DNA from: Geodermatophilaceae bacterium
Lineage (GTDB): Bacteria > Actinomycetota > Actinomycetes > Mycobacteriales > Geodermatophilaceae
Direction of reading: 5' to 3'
Length of the DNA stretch: 5,750 bases
Assembly (NCBI GenBank): GCA_013811975.1
Contig: JACCUF010000141.1
Location: 1-5,750, forward strand
The position numbers were made by a program, and so were the translations under genes. Positions 1 through 5,033 of the stretch are shown piece by piece. The notes below the pieces were generated by a model. It was not told the origin of the DNA, searched no databases, and saw only the letters and a list, made by a program, of their open reading frames with translations. How positions within the stretch are numbered: the first letter of the stretch is position 1; each line of letters begins with the position of its first letter.

Positions 1-302
1 CCGACCGGGACACCCTGTTCGCTCGGCCCATGCATCCCTACACCCAGGCCCTGTTGTCGGCGATCCCGATCCCGGATCCCGAACGGGAGCGACGCCGCGA
101 AAGGATCATCCTGACCGGCGACATCCCTAGTCCGGCCAATCCGCCGTCCGGCTGCCGGTTCCGGACCCGGTGCTTCAAGTTCGCGCTGGAACTGACCGAA
201 GACCAGAAGGAAAAGTGCATCACCGTCGAGCCACCGCTGGCCGAACAGGAGCCGCGGCACACCTCTGCCTGCCACTACTCAGCGGTCCGTAAGGTCCTCT
301 AG
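1..302 (+). CDS. Oligo/dipeptide ABC transporter ATP-binding protein, C-terminal end (partial)
   Basis: Only the last 99 codons are present; the reading frame is open from base 3 and the gene starts upstream of the window. ATPases of the OppD/OppF/DppD/DppF type power import of peptides at the cytoplasmic face of the membrane. The Walker and signature motifs are outside the window. What is visible is the C-terminal extension typical of the family (Oligo_HPY region): LFARPMHPYTQALLSAIP, then GDIPSPANPPSGCRFRTRC and a final ACHY. Four cysteines fall in a C-x5-C-x14-C-x17-C pattern. A conserved set like this has been reported to hold a [4Fe-4S] cluster in mycobacterial OppD (recalled, not checked). 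The usual RCPKA segment reads RCFKFA here. The stop is TAG at 300-302. The family call is secure, but whether it is the D or F subunit, and its substrate, cannot be decided from this fragment. Confidence 0.93.
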   Translation, partial: DRDTLFARPMHPYTQALLSAIPIPDPERERRRERIILTGDIPSPANPPSGCRFRTRCFKFALELTEDQKEKCITVEPPLAEQEPRHTSACHYSAVRKVL

Positions 303-314
303 AGCCGCAACTTC

Positions 315-337
315 TGGTGGTTTGGCCAAAACCGCCA
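315..337 (+). terminator. Candidate hairpin terminator after the ABC-transporter gene
   Basis: An inverted repeat begins 13 bases after the TAG stop. The left arm TGGTGGTTT (315-323) pairs with AAAACCGCCA (328-337) around a GGCC loop, with one bulged A and one G-U pair. No U-tract follows, which is common for actinobacterial terminators. Position and shape fit the end of the transport operon. Termination itself is inferred. Confidence 0.45.
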
Positions 338-377
338 AGGTGTCGAAGCGACTGGCGATGATCGAACTTGGCGAACC

Positions 378-383
378 TAGGGT
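378..383 (+). promoter_or_regulatory. Possible -10 element for mshB
   Basis: TAGGGT fits the TAnnnT form of actinobacterial -10 boxes and ends 6 bases before the ATG at 390. Transcription would then begin at or next to the start codon, giving a leaderless mRNA. No convincing -35 is seen. The same bases also supply the purine-rich stretch AGGGTGGAGG (379-388), so this may simply be a ribosome binding site on a longer transcript. Confidence 0.25.
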
Positions 384-389
384 GGAGGC

Positions 390-1307
390 ATGACCGGGAC
401 CACCCCACATCGCCGAGTGCTGTTCGTGCACGCCCATCCCGACGACGAGACGATCAACAACGGCGCCACAATGGCGCGATACTCCGCTGACGGCGCTGGA
501 GTGACACTGCTCACGTGCACACTGGGTGAGGAGGGCGAAGTTCTGGTCCCGGAGTTGGCCGGGCTGGTCGTCGAGCAGGCGGACCAGCTTGGCGGATACC
601 GGATCTCGGAACTCGCCGATGCCATGCAAGAGCTGGGCGTCACTGATTCTCGCTTCTTGGGTGGGGTTGGGCGTTGGCGAGACAGCGGGATGATGGGGAC
701 GCCGGCCAACGACCACCCCCGCGCGTTCTGGCAGGCCGATCTGGACGAGATCTGTGCGGCAGCGGTCGAGGTCATCCGGGACGTACGACCGCAGGTCCTG
801 GTGACCTACGACGAGAACGGCGGGTACGGCCACCCGGATCACATTCAGGCCCACCGGGTCGCGATGGCGGCATTCGCTGCCGCGGCCGACCCGGGCTACC
901 GCCCTGAGCTGGGACCGGCGTGGTTGATCACCAAGGTCTACTGGTGTGCGATCCCGATCTCCGGATTGCGGGCAGCGGTCGAGGCGATGCGCGAAGCGGG
1001 CGAGACATTGTTTGACGTGACCGACGCGGAGGAGCTGCCCTTCGGTACCCCTGACGAGCTGGTGACCACCGCCGTCGATGCGCGGGACCATCTGCCGGCC
1101 AAGATGGCTGCGATGCGCGCCCATGCCACCCAGATTCTGGTGGACGGCCCGTTCTTCGCGCTGTCCAACAACATTGCCAACCAGGCATTCGCGGTCGAGT
1201 ACTACCAACTCGTTCGTGGTGCCCGAGGTCCGGCTGACGGAGAAGGTGGGCACGAGAGCGATCTGTTCGGCGGGCTGGCGCAGGGGCCGGAGACCGCCGC
1301 AGCATGA
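390..1307 (+). CDS. mshB: MshB, GlcNAc-Ins deacetylase of mycothiol biosynthesis
   Basis: This enzyme removes the acetyl group from 1D-myo-inositol 2-acetamido-2-deoxy-alpha-D-glucopyranoside to give GlcN-Ins, the second committed intermediate of mycothiol, in the cytoplasm. The 305-residue product matches the family length (about 300). The N-terminal zinc motif is HAHPDDE: H16 and D19 should bind Zn, with D18 as general base. The second motif GGYGHPDH supplies H148, D150 and the third zinc ligand H151, and Y146 is the expected oxyanion/active-site tyrosine. CTLGEEGEV (43-51), DQLGGYRI (65-72), GRWRDSGM (94-101) and HATQ (245-248) are strongly MshB-like and separate it from the related amidase Mca. 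The frame has a TAG at 378-380, so ATG 390 is the first possible start; AGGG at 379-382 gives a 7-base spacing. The stop overlaps the next gene (ATGA), implying translational coupling. Confidence 0.96.
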   Translation: MTGTTPHRRVLFVHAHPDDETINNGATMARYSADGAGVTLLTCTLGEEGEVLVPELAGLVVEQADQLGGYRISELADAMQELGVTDSRFLGGVGRWRDSGMMGTPANDHPRAFWQADLDEICAAAVEVIRDVRPQVLVTYDENGGYGHPDHIQAHRVAMAAFAAAADPGYRPELGPAWLITKVYWCAIPISGLRAAVEAMREAGETLFDVTDAEELPFGTPDELVTTAVDARDHLPAKMAAMRAHATQILVDGPFFALSNNIANQAFAVEYYQLVRGARGPADGEGGHESDLFGGLAQGPETAAA

Positions 1308-1771
1308 TCCGGCGAGTGCTCGGTGGGCTCTTGGTCCTCGGGCTGGCGGCGGTGTGCGCGATCCTGGAGGTGTTCTACCTGCCCTTGCGGGCAGGTACGG
1401 TCTTGCTGCCGCTCTCGGTCGTGGCTGCCGTGGCCGGGAACGTGGCCTTCACCCGTGCGATGTACGAGGTCGCCGGCTCGGTCTGGGCGGCCTTGCTTCC
1501 GGGAGCGGTCTGGTTGGCGGTGATCGGTCGCGCAGCGATCGCCCGACCGGAGGGGGATCTGCTGATCACCGACGGCGGAGCTTCCACCGCCACGGCGGTG
1601 GTCAACCTCGCCTTCTTGCTCCTGGGGTCCTTGGCTGCGGCTTTCGCGATGGCGACGCTGCGACAAGCCGAACGGACTCAGGGGACCCCTGCAACGTTAG
1701 ATGCCTACCACTCTTCCCCTGAGGGGACCGATATCCCAGGTCAGCCGCCGGACACAGCCGGCAAGACGTAA
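1304..1771 (+). CDS. Small four-helix membrane protein downstream of mshB (DUF6113-like)
   Basis: Function unknown. The 155-residue product begins at the ATG that overlaps the mshB stop by 4 bases (ATGA), so the two are almost certainly co-translated. Four hydrophobic segments are visible at about residues 5-26, 32-50, 58-79 and 97-118. A short positive N-terminus (MIRR) is present, and there is a polar, Pro/Gly-rich tail from about residue 120 that is probably cytoplasmic. No catalytic motif is evident. An equivalent small membrane gene follows mshB in mycobacteria (Rv1171, recalled), and the family is often labelled DUF6113. A link to mycothiol is suggested only by position. The last 31 bases run into the convergent ThiS/MoaD-like gene, and the tail-coding part contains short GC-rich palindromes. 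Confidence 0.85.
   Translation: MIRRVLGGLLVLGLAAVCAILEVFYLPLRAGTVLLPLSVVAAVAGNVAFTRAMYEVAGSVWAALLPGAVWLAVIGRAAIARPEGDLLITDGGASTATAVVNLAFLLLGSLAAAFAMATLRQAERTQGTPATLDAYHSSPEGTDIPGQPPDTAGKT
1677..1737. repeat. Cluster of short GC-rich palindromes at the convergent gene ends
   Basis: Two perfect odd-centred palindromes lie close together: CAGGGG-A-CCCCTG (1679-1691) and TCCCCT-G-AGGGGA (1715-1727). They are also complementary to each other: CTCAGGGGA at 1677-1685 can pair with TCCCCTGAG at 1715-1723. A further GGGA/TCCC pair (1724-1727 and 1734-1737) overlaps the second. All are inside the end of the membrane-protein gene, just before the stop of the convergent gene. They could form alternative hairpins and act as a two-way terminator, or be chance GC-rich sequence. 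No U-tract is present. Confidence 0.3.
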
Positions 1772-2025
1772 ACCTCGACGCCATCGGGCACCAGGGTCGC
1801 CAGCCCCTCGCAGTCACGGACGTTGGCGGTCCCGATGAACATGTTTACGTGCTGGTGCAGATCACCGCGCTCATCGCAGATCCGCCGCAGCAGCGAGGGG
1901 TTGTCCGCTCCCACCCTGGCCAGCAGTTGGGCTACATCGCCGCCGTCGGGTAGGTCGACCTCCAATGTGCGGGCATTGTCGGTGAATTGCCGCAGGGCGC
2001 CCGGTATCCGGATCAGCACAGCCAC
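1741..2025 (-). CDS. ThiS/MoaD-family ubiquitin-like protein with C-terminal Gly-Gly
   Basis: The 94-residue product has the beta-grasp pattern of small sulfur carriers: IRIPGALRQFTDNARTLEV at the N-terminus, a helix region around DVAQLLARVGADNPSLLRRI, HVNMFIGTANVRDCEGLATL, and a C-terminal DGVEVYVLPAVSGG. The terminal Gly-Gly is the residue pair that E1-like enzymes (ThiF/MoeB) adenylate and convert to a thiocarboxylate. The chosen start is GTG at 2025-2023, which lies 2 bases after the stop of the propeller gene and has GGGAGGG (2042-2036) 10 bases upstream; a second GTG two codons later is possible. The frame stays open far upstream, but that part is antisense-frame overlap with the propeller gene. 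No moaE, moeB, thiF or thiG is in the window, so neither thiamin nor molybdopterin synthesis can be assigned. Coupling to the propeller gene is the best functional clue. Confidence 0.88.
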   Translation of the reverse strand: MAVLIRIPGALRQFTDNARTLEVDLPDGGDVAQLLARVGADNPSLLRRICDERGDLHQHVNMFIGTANVRDCEGLATLVPDGVEVYVLPAVSGG

Positions 2026-2027
2026 GC

Positions 2028-3122
2028 TCAGCCCACCCTCCCGGCCCGTACACACAGGACGTCGGGCAGGTGCGAAACGATCTCCGACCAGCTCTCGCCC
2101 TCGTCGGCGCTGGCGAAGACCGAGCCGCTGCGAGTGCCGAAATAGATCCCAGTGGTCGCCGAGTCGTCGGCACACATCCCGTCCCGCATGACGGTGGCAT
2201 AGAAGGGATCGTCCGGCAGTCCCTTGGCCAACTCCTCCCAGCTCTGTCCGGCATCCCTCGTGCGATACACCCGGATGCGGGCATCGGGCGGGAACCGGTC
2301 CATATCGGCCACCAGCGGGATGACGTACACGGTGCCCGGCGCGTGCGGGTGGACCACTGCGTTGAAGCCGAAATCGGCCGGTAGACCGTCGGCGATCGAG
2401 CTCCACGAGTCCCCCTCGTCGTCGGAGCGGTACACACCGCCGTGGTTCTGGGCGAACAGCTGATCCGGGCGCTCGGGATGCCGGGCAACCTTGTGCACGC
2501 ATTGCCCGTACTCCGGGAACTCGTCCGCGGGGAGGAACGAGCCCTGAATGCCCTTGTTGGCAGGGTTCCAGCTCTCCCCGTCGTCGGTCGTTCGGTAGAC
2601 GCCTCCGGTGGACATCGCGACGAGCATCCGTCGACTGTCATCGGGATGCGGGAGGATCGTGTGCAACGCTTGGCCACCGCCGCCGGGCTGCCACTCCTTA
2701 CGGTGCGGGTGATCCCACAGTCCCTGGTTCAACGTGAACGAAACGCCTCGATCCTCGCTGCGCCACAGGGCCGAGGGCTCGGTGCCGGCCCAGACCAGGT
2801 CCGGCCGGTCTGACGGGCCGGGCGTGACCTGCCAGACCCGTGCCAACGCGGCGTCGGTCTCCTGAGGAAAGCTGATCGGCGCAGGGTCGGGCTCGGTCCA
2901 GCTCGCGCCGAGGTCATCGGAGTAGGACATTGCCGGGCCCCAATGGGAGCTGCTCGCGCCGGCGAACAGCCGCGTCGAAGAGCCGCGTGTGTCGATCGCG
3001 CAGGCAGCCACCTCGTTCAACCCGAGATCTGGCCCGCGCAGCGTCCAGGTCTGCCGGTCATCCTCACTCGTCGCTGTCCACAGGCCTTTGCGGGTGCCGA
3101 TCAGCACCATGGTCTTGGTCAT
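2028..3122 (-). CDS. Asp-box (BNR) repeat beta-propeller protein, cytoplasmic
   Basis: The 364-residue product is built of repeats carrying the Asp-box S/T-x-D-x-G-x-S/T-W/F: SDDLGASW (68-75), SEDRGVSF (122-129), TTDDGESW (178-185), SDDEGDSW (233-240), TRDAGQSW (288-295) and SADEGESW (338-345). A degenerate copy, SEDDRQTW, sits at 19-26. Spacing of about 50 residues fits a six- or seven-bladed propeller. The stretch from WDHPH (136-140) through GGGG (147-150) to LHTILPHP (153-160) breaks the repeat and may form a family-specific loop. No signal peptide or membrane segment is seen. Automatic pipelines tend to call such proteins exo-alpha-sialidase or glycosyl hydrolase, but the Arg triad with an RIP motif is not apparent, so enzymatic sialidase activity is unsupported. 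Start: ATG 3122, with GGAGGAA (3137-3131) 8 bases upstream; ATG at codon 5 is a weaker alternative. It forms an operon with the ThiS/MoaD-like gene and is divergent from padR. Confidence 0.9.
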   Translation of the reverse strand: MTKTMVLIGTRKGLWTATSEDDRQTWTLRGPDLGLNEVAACAIDTRGSSTRLFAGASSSHWGPAMSYSDDLGASWTEPDPAPISFPQETDAALARVWQVTPGPSDRPDLVWAGTEPSALWRSEDRGVSFTLNQGLWDHPHRKEWQPGGGGQALHTILPHPDDSRRMLVAMSTGGVYRTTDDGESWNPANKGIQGSFLPADEFPEYGQCVHKVARHPERPDQLFAQNHGGVYRSDDEGDSWSSIADGLPADFGFNAVVHPHAPGTVYVIPLVADMDRFPPDARIRVYRTRDAGQSWEELAKGLPDDPFYATVMRDGMCADDSATTGIYFGTRSGSVFASADEGESWSEIVSHLPDVLCVRAGRVG

Positions 3123-3143
3123 CGCTGGGCTTCCTCCGGGTTG

Positions 3144-3158
3144 TCCATCGTCGATGGA
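3144..3158. promoter_or_regulatory. Candidate operator palindrome 1 (padR/propeller intergenic)
   Basis: TCCATCG-T-CGATGGA is a perfect inverted repeat with 7-base arms around one central base. It lies in the 68-bp gap between two divergent genes, one encoding a PadR regulator. It overlaps the likely -35 area of padR and would lie in the 5' leader of the propeller mRNA. The one-base centre favours a protein-binding site over an RNA hairpin. Binding by this PadR is inferred. Confidence 0.5.
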
Positions 3159-3161
3159 GTG

Positions 3162-3174
3162 TTCCGTTTAGGAA
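3162..3174. promoter_or_regulatory. Candidate operator palindrome 2 (padR/propeller intergenic)
   Basis: TTCC-GTTTA-GGAA is an inverted repeat with 4-base arms and a 5-base centre. It lies inside the spacer of the proposed padR promoter and directly downstream of the proposed propeller -10, so a bound repressor would block both directions. The arms are short and could arise by chance; location is the main support. Confidence 0.4.
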
Positions 3175-3179
3175 TAGTA
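3174..3179 (-). promoter_or_regulatory. Possible -10 element for the propeller/ThiS-MoaD unit
   Basis: Read on the minus strand this is TACTAT, which fits TAnnnT and lies in the only A/T-rich patch of the gap. Transcription would start near 3167 and give a leader of about 45 bases that includes the GGAGGAA ribosome binding site and palindrome 1. A TTGACT at 3199-3194 resembles a -35 but is only 14 bases away, which is too close for a standard promoter. Confidence 0.3.
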
Positions 3180-3183
3180 GAGT
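3178..3183 (+). promoter_or_regulatory. Possible -10 element for padR (leaderless)
   Basis: TAGAGT fits TAnnnT and ends 7 bases before the GTG start at 3191, the usual geometry of leaderless actinobacterial transcripts. No good ribosome binding site is seen at normal distance (AGGAAT at 3170-3175 is 15 bases away), which supports leaderless translation. The sequence 17 bases upstream, TGGAGT (3155-3160), is a weak -35. Confidence 0.35.
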
Positions 3184-3190
3184 TCGACCG

Positions 3191-3787
3191 GTGAGTCAAG
3201 AGCAAAGCCTGCCGACGACCTCGTACGCAATCCTTGGGCTGCTCACCTTCGGCCAGGAGTTATCCGGGTACGAGCTGAAGCAGTGGGCGGACTCGACGTT
3301 GCGCTTCTACTGGACCGCACCTGCGATGAGCCAGATCTACACCGAAGTCAATCGCCTGGCCCAGCGGCGACTGGTCCTGTCCCGGGAGGTGGGCGGCGGC
3401 CCGAGCCGGACCACCACGCGTTACCGCGTCAGCGCGAAGGGCGCCCGGGAACTCCGCCGCTGGCTGGCTGAGTCCGAGCCCGGTTTTCCGGTGCTCAAGC
3501 ACCCGATCGCGCTGCGCCTGTTGCTGGGACATCTCCTGGATCCGGGTCAGGTACGGGCCATGCTCGAGGCCTACGATGCCGCGCTGGCCGATCAGCGTCG
3601 CGATCTGCGGGCGGTGCTCGACGGCATCGACAACAACCCGGCTTTCGAGTTCCCGGCCCACGTGGCGCGCTGGGGACTGTCCTATTACGACAGCGAGACC
3701 GACGCCGTACGCCGCGTCCTGAAAGCTCTCCCCGAGACCGGACCGGCTCAGTCGAAACGCTCCTCCAGTGCCGACCCGACCCGGTAG
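3191..3787 (+). CDS. PadR-family transcriptional regulator
   Basis: The 198-residue product has an N-terminal winged helix (about residues 9-92). Its typical motifs are LPTTSYAILGLLTFG, LSGYELKQWADSTLRFYW, SQIYTEVNRLAQRRLV, and the wing ending TRYRVSAKGARELRRWL. A helical C-terminal dimerisation domain (about 96-185) contains RLLLGHLLDPGQVRAMLEAYDAAL and the WGLSYYDSETDAVRRVL segment common in PadR proteins of the longer, Vir_C-containing class. PadR proteins are usually dimeric repressors released by a small ligand. The start is GTG 3191, which puts SLPTTSYAILG near the N-terminus as in relatives; the frame is open back to 2930 but that part is antisense to the propeller gene. The target is probably its own promoter and the divergent propeller/ThiS-MoaD unit. 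Its 3' end overlaps the convergent GNAT gene by 40 bases. The ligand is unknown. Confidence 0.92.
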   Translation: MSQEQSLPTTSYAILGLLTFGQELSGYELKQWADSTLRFYWTAPAMSQIYTEVNRLAQRRLVLSREVGGGPSRTTTRYRVSAKGARELRRWLAESEPGFPVLKHPIALRLLLGHLLDPGQVRAMLEAYDAALADQRRDLRAVLDGIDNNPAFEFPAHVARWGLSYYDSETDAVRRVLKALPETGPAQSKRSSSADPTR

Positions 3788-4626
3788 CGATAGTCGTGGT
3801 GGTGGTGGAAGCCCAAACCCGCGTAGAGCTGCAAGGCCGGACCGTTGTCCGCGGCCACCTGCAGGTAGATCGCCCGCGCCCCGCGCTGGGCACCCCAGAC
3901 GGCCAGCTCCGACATCAGCCGGGTGCCATGACGCTGCCGACGGTGCTCGTCGGCGACCGTGACCGCGGTGACACCGAGCCAGCCCTGCGTCACGGCCCCG
4001 CGGGCCACTGCGAACACCGCATCGGCGGCGCCGTCGCGGGCCGGGGCGCGCAGCGACGCGAAGCACAGCTCTGTGTTCTCCCCGGCTCGTAGGAGCACTT
4101 CGCGTGCGTGCCCGGGCAGGGCAGCGCCGCGGTAGTGGTAGGCAGCCAGCCACGCATCGTCGGGCTCGGCGTCCAGCCGACTCACCACCCCCGATCCATC
4201 CGAGTGAAGGACGCCTTGTGCCAATAGGTTCGATACAGGGCGTCCTTCACTCGCACGAGCCAGGGATTGTGCGGTCGAGTTCTGGATCTCGTCGACGTCG
4301 CCGGTCAGGAAGCGGACCAGGTCGAAGGTCTGCCAGCCGGCATCGGCGAGCATGGCGTCGATCGCCTCGCCGCCGGGCAGCGGAATCTGGACCATCGGCG
4401 GCAGCCCGCGGTCGGCGTACCAGCGTGCAAGATCGTGCAGAAAGCCCCGGTCGGTCTGCGGTGCAACACCCAGGACCAGGGCGGAGTTCGACCGTCCGGT
4501 GAATCCATCGGCCGCGCGAAGCAACCACCCGCCGACTTGAGCCTCTTCGAGGCCGCGCCAGCCCAGGGCGGCGATCCGCTCGACATCGGCGACATCGATG
4601 CTGACGTGGGCAGGTTCACCCTGCAT
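3748..4626 (-). CDS. GNAT-family N-acetyltransferase with N-terminal extension (Rv0428c-like)
   Basis: Acetyl-CoA-dependent N-acyltransferase of unknown substrate. The 292-residue product has two parts. Residues about 16-115 contain LGWRGLEEAQVGGWLLRAADG and FTGRSNSALVLG, typical of an actinobacterial group that I recall including Rv0428c. Residues about 146-290 form the GNAT domain: DDAWLAAYHYRG (156-167), GWLGVTAVTVADEHRRQRHG (215-234) covering beta-4 and the acetyl-CoA loop, and LQVAADNGPALQLYAGLGF (255-273). The pyrophosphate loop (R/Q-x-x-G-x-G/A) is imperfect: R230-Q-R-H233-G234-T235, with His for the first Gly. HHHH at 274-277 follows the final GNAT motif. Between the halves, residues about 125-142 are encoded by a palindromic element and look like an added linker. 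Start: ATG 4626 with an AGGGGGG stretch upstream. It converges on padR (40-base overlap) and diverges from the ferredoxin gene. Confidence 0.9.
   Translation of the reverse strand: MQGEPAHVSIDVADVERIAALGWRGLEEAQVGGWLLRAADGFTGRSNSALVLGVAPQTDRGFLHDLARWYADRGLPPMVQIPLPGGEAIDAMLADAGWQTFDLVRFLTGDVDEIQNSTAQSLARASEGRPVSNLLAQGVLHSDGSGVVSRLDAEPDDAWLAAYHYRGAALPGHAREVLLRAGENTELCFASLRAPARDGAADAVFAVARGAVTQGWLGVTAVTVADEHRRQRHGTRLMSELAVWGAQRGARAIYLQVAADNGPALQLYAGLGFHHHHDYRYRVGSALEERFD
4201..4253. repeat. 53-bp palindromic element inside the GNAT gene
   Basis: Arm CGAGTGAAGGACGCCTTGT (4201-4219) is the inverse complement of ACAGGGCGTCCTTCACTCG (4235-4253) at 18 of 19 positions; the exception is T4216 against G4238. 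The 15-base centre is at 4220-4234. This is much longer than any other inverted repeat in the window. On the minus strand the GNAT frame reads straight through it and gives about 18 residues (S-E-G-R-P-V-S-N-L-L-A-Q-G-V-L-H plus edges). It looks like a REP-type or miniature mobile element captured in frame; whether it is repeated elsewhere in the genome cannot be seen. No target duplication is evident. Confidence 0.8.
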
Positions 4627-4705
4627 TGCGTCGCCCCCCTACACCCATCGCCGCCCCGACGGGCAATACTAGGAAGGCCGCAGCAAACCCCGCAGGAGGA
4701 GCCCA

Positions 4706-5032
4706 GTGACCTACATCATCGCCGAGCCATGCGTCGATGTTCTTGACAAAGCATGCATCGACGAATGTCCGGTCGATTGCATCTACACCGGCAAACGGAT
4801 GCTCTATATCCACCCTGACGAGTGCGTCGACTGTGGCGCGTGCGAGCCGGTCTGCCCGGTCGAGGCGATCTTCTACGAGGACGACGTCCCGGAGAAGTGG
4901 AAGGACTACTACAACGCCAACGTGGAGTTCTTCGATGACCTCGGCTCTCCTGGCGGCGCGGCGAAGACCGGCGACATCGACAAGGATCATCCCCTGGTCG
5001 CGGCACTGCCCCCGCAGGTGAACGAGCACTGA
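4706..5032 (+). CDS. fdxA: 7Fe ferredoxin ([3Fe-4S][4Fe-4S]), FdxA/FdxC type
   Basis: Small soluble electron carrier of 108 residues, the usual length (mycobacterial FdxC is about 107). The first cluster region C9-x7-C17-x3-C21-P and the second C40-x2-C43-x2-C46-x3-C50-P are complete. By analogy with Azotobacter ferredoxin I, C9, C17 and C50 should bind [3Fe-4S], and C21, C40, C43 and C46 [4Fe-4S]; C25 is an extra non-ligand cysteine seen in many relatives. The position that would allow a second 4Fe cluster is V12. The acidic region after residue 57 with EKWKDYYNANVEFF is typical of the long C-terminal extension. GTG start at 4706 with a strong AGGAGGA (4694-4700) 5 bases upstream. The upstream gap to the divergent GNAT gene is 79 bases, with CAATACTA (4664-4671) the only A/T-rich patch. 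dapC follows after 1 base. The redox partner is not shown by the window. Confidence 0.96.
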   Translation: MTYIIAEPCVDVLDKACIDECPVDCIYTGKRMLYIHPDECVDCGACEPVCPVEAIFYEDDVPEKWKDYYNANVEFFDDLGSPGGAAKTGDIDKDHPLVAALPPQVNEH

Positions 5033-5033
5033 C

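Noticed and set aside
279..1253. Long open frame on the minus strand (324 codons)
   Set aside because: It is antisense to mshB, whose zinc motifs and length are intact; the translation is Arg/His/Gly-rich with no recognisable motif. A GC-rich shadow frame.
2026..2502. N-terminal extension of the ThiS/MoaD-like frame up to 2502
   Set aside because: This part is another frame of the propeller gene. GTG 2025 gives a normal family length and sits 2 bases after the propeller stop.
2028..3122. Sialidase (neuraminidase) activity for the Asp-box protein
   Set aside because: Asp-boxes occur in many non-enzymatic propellers. No secretion signal or clear arginine-triad motif is visible.
2930..3190. 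N-terminal extension of PadR to an ATG at 2930
   Set aside because: It would be antisense to the propeller gene start and place the winged helix far from the N-terminus, unlike PadR proteins.
4653..4664. GCCC-CGAC-GGGC inverted repeat in the GNAT/ferredoxin gap
   Set aside because: Arms are only 4 bases of pure GC, expected by chance at this composition.
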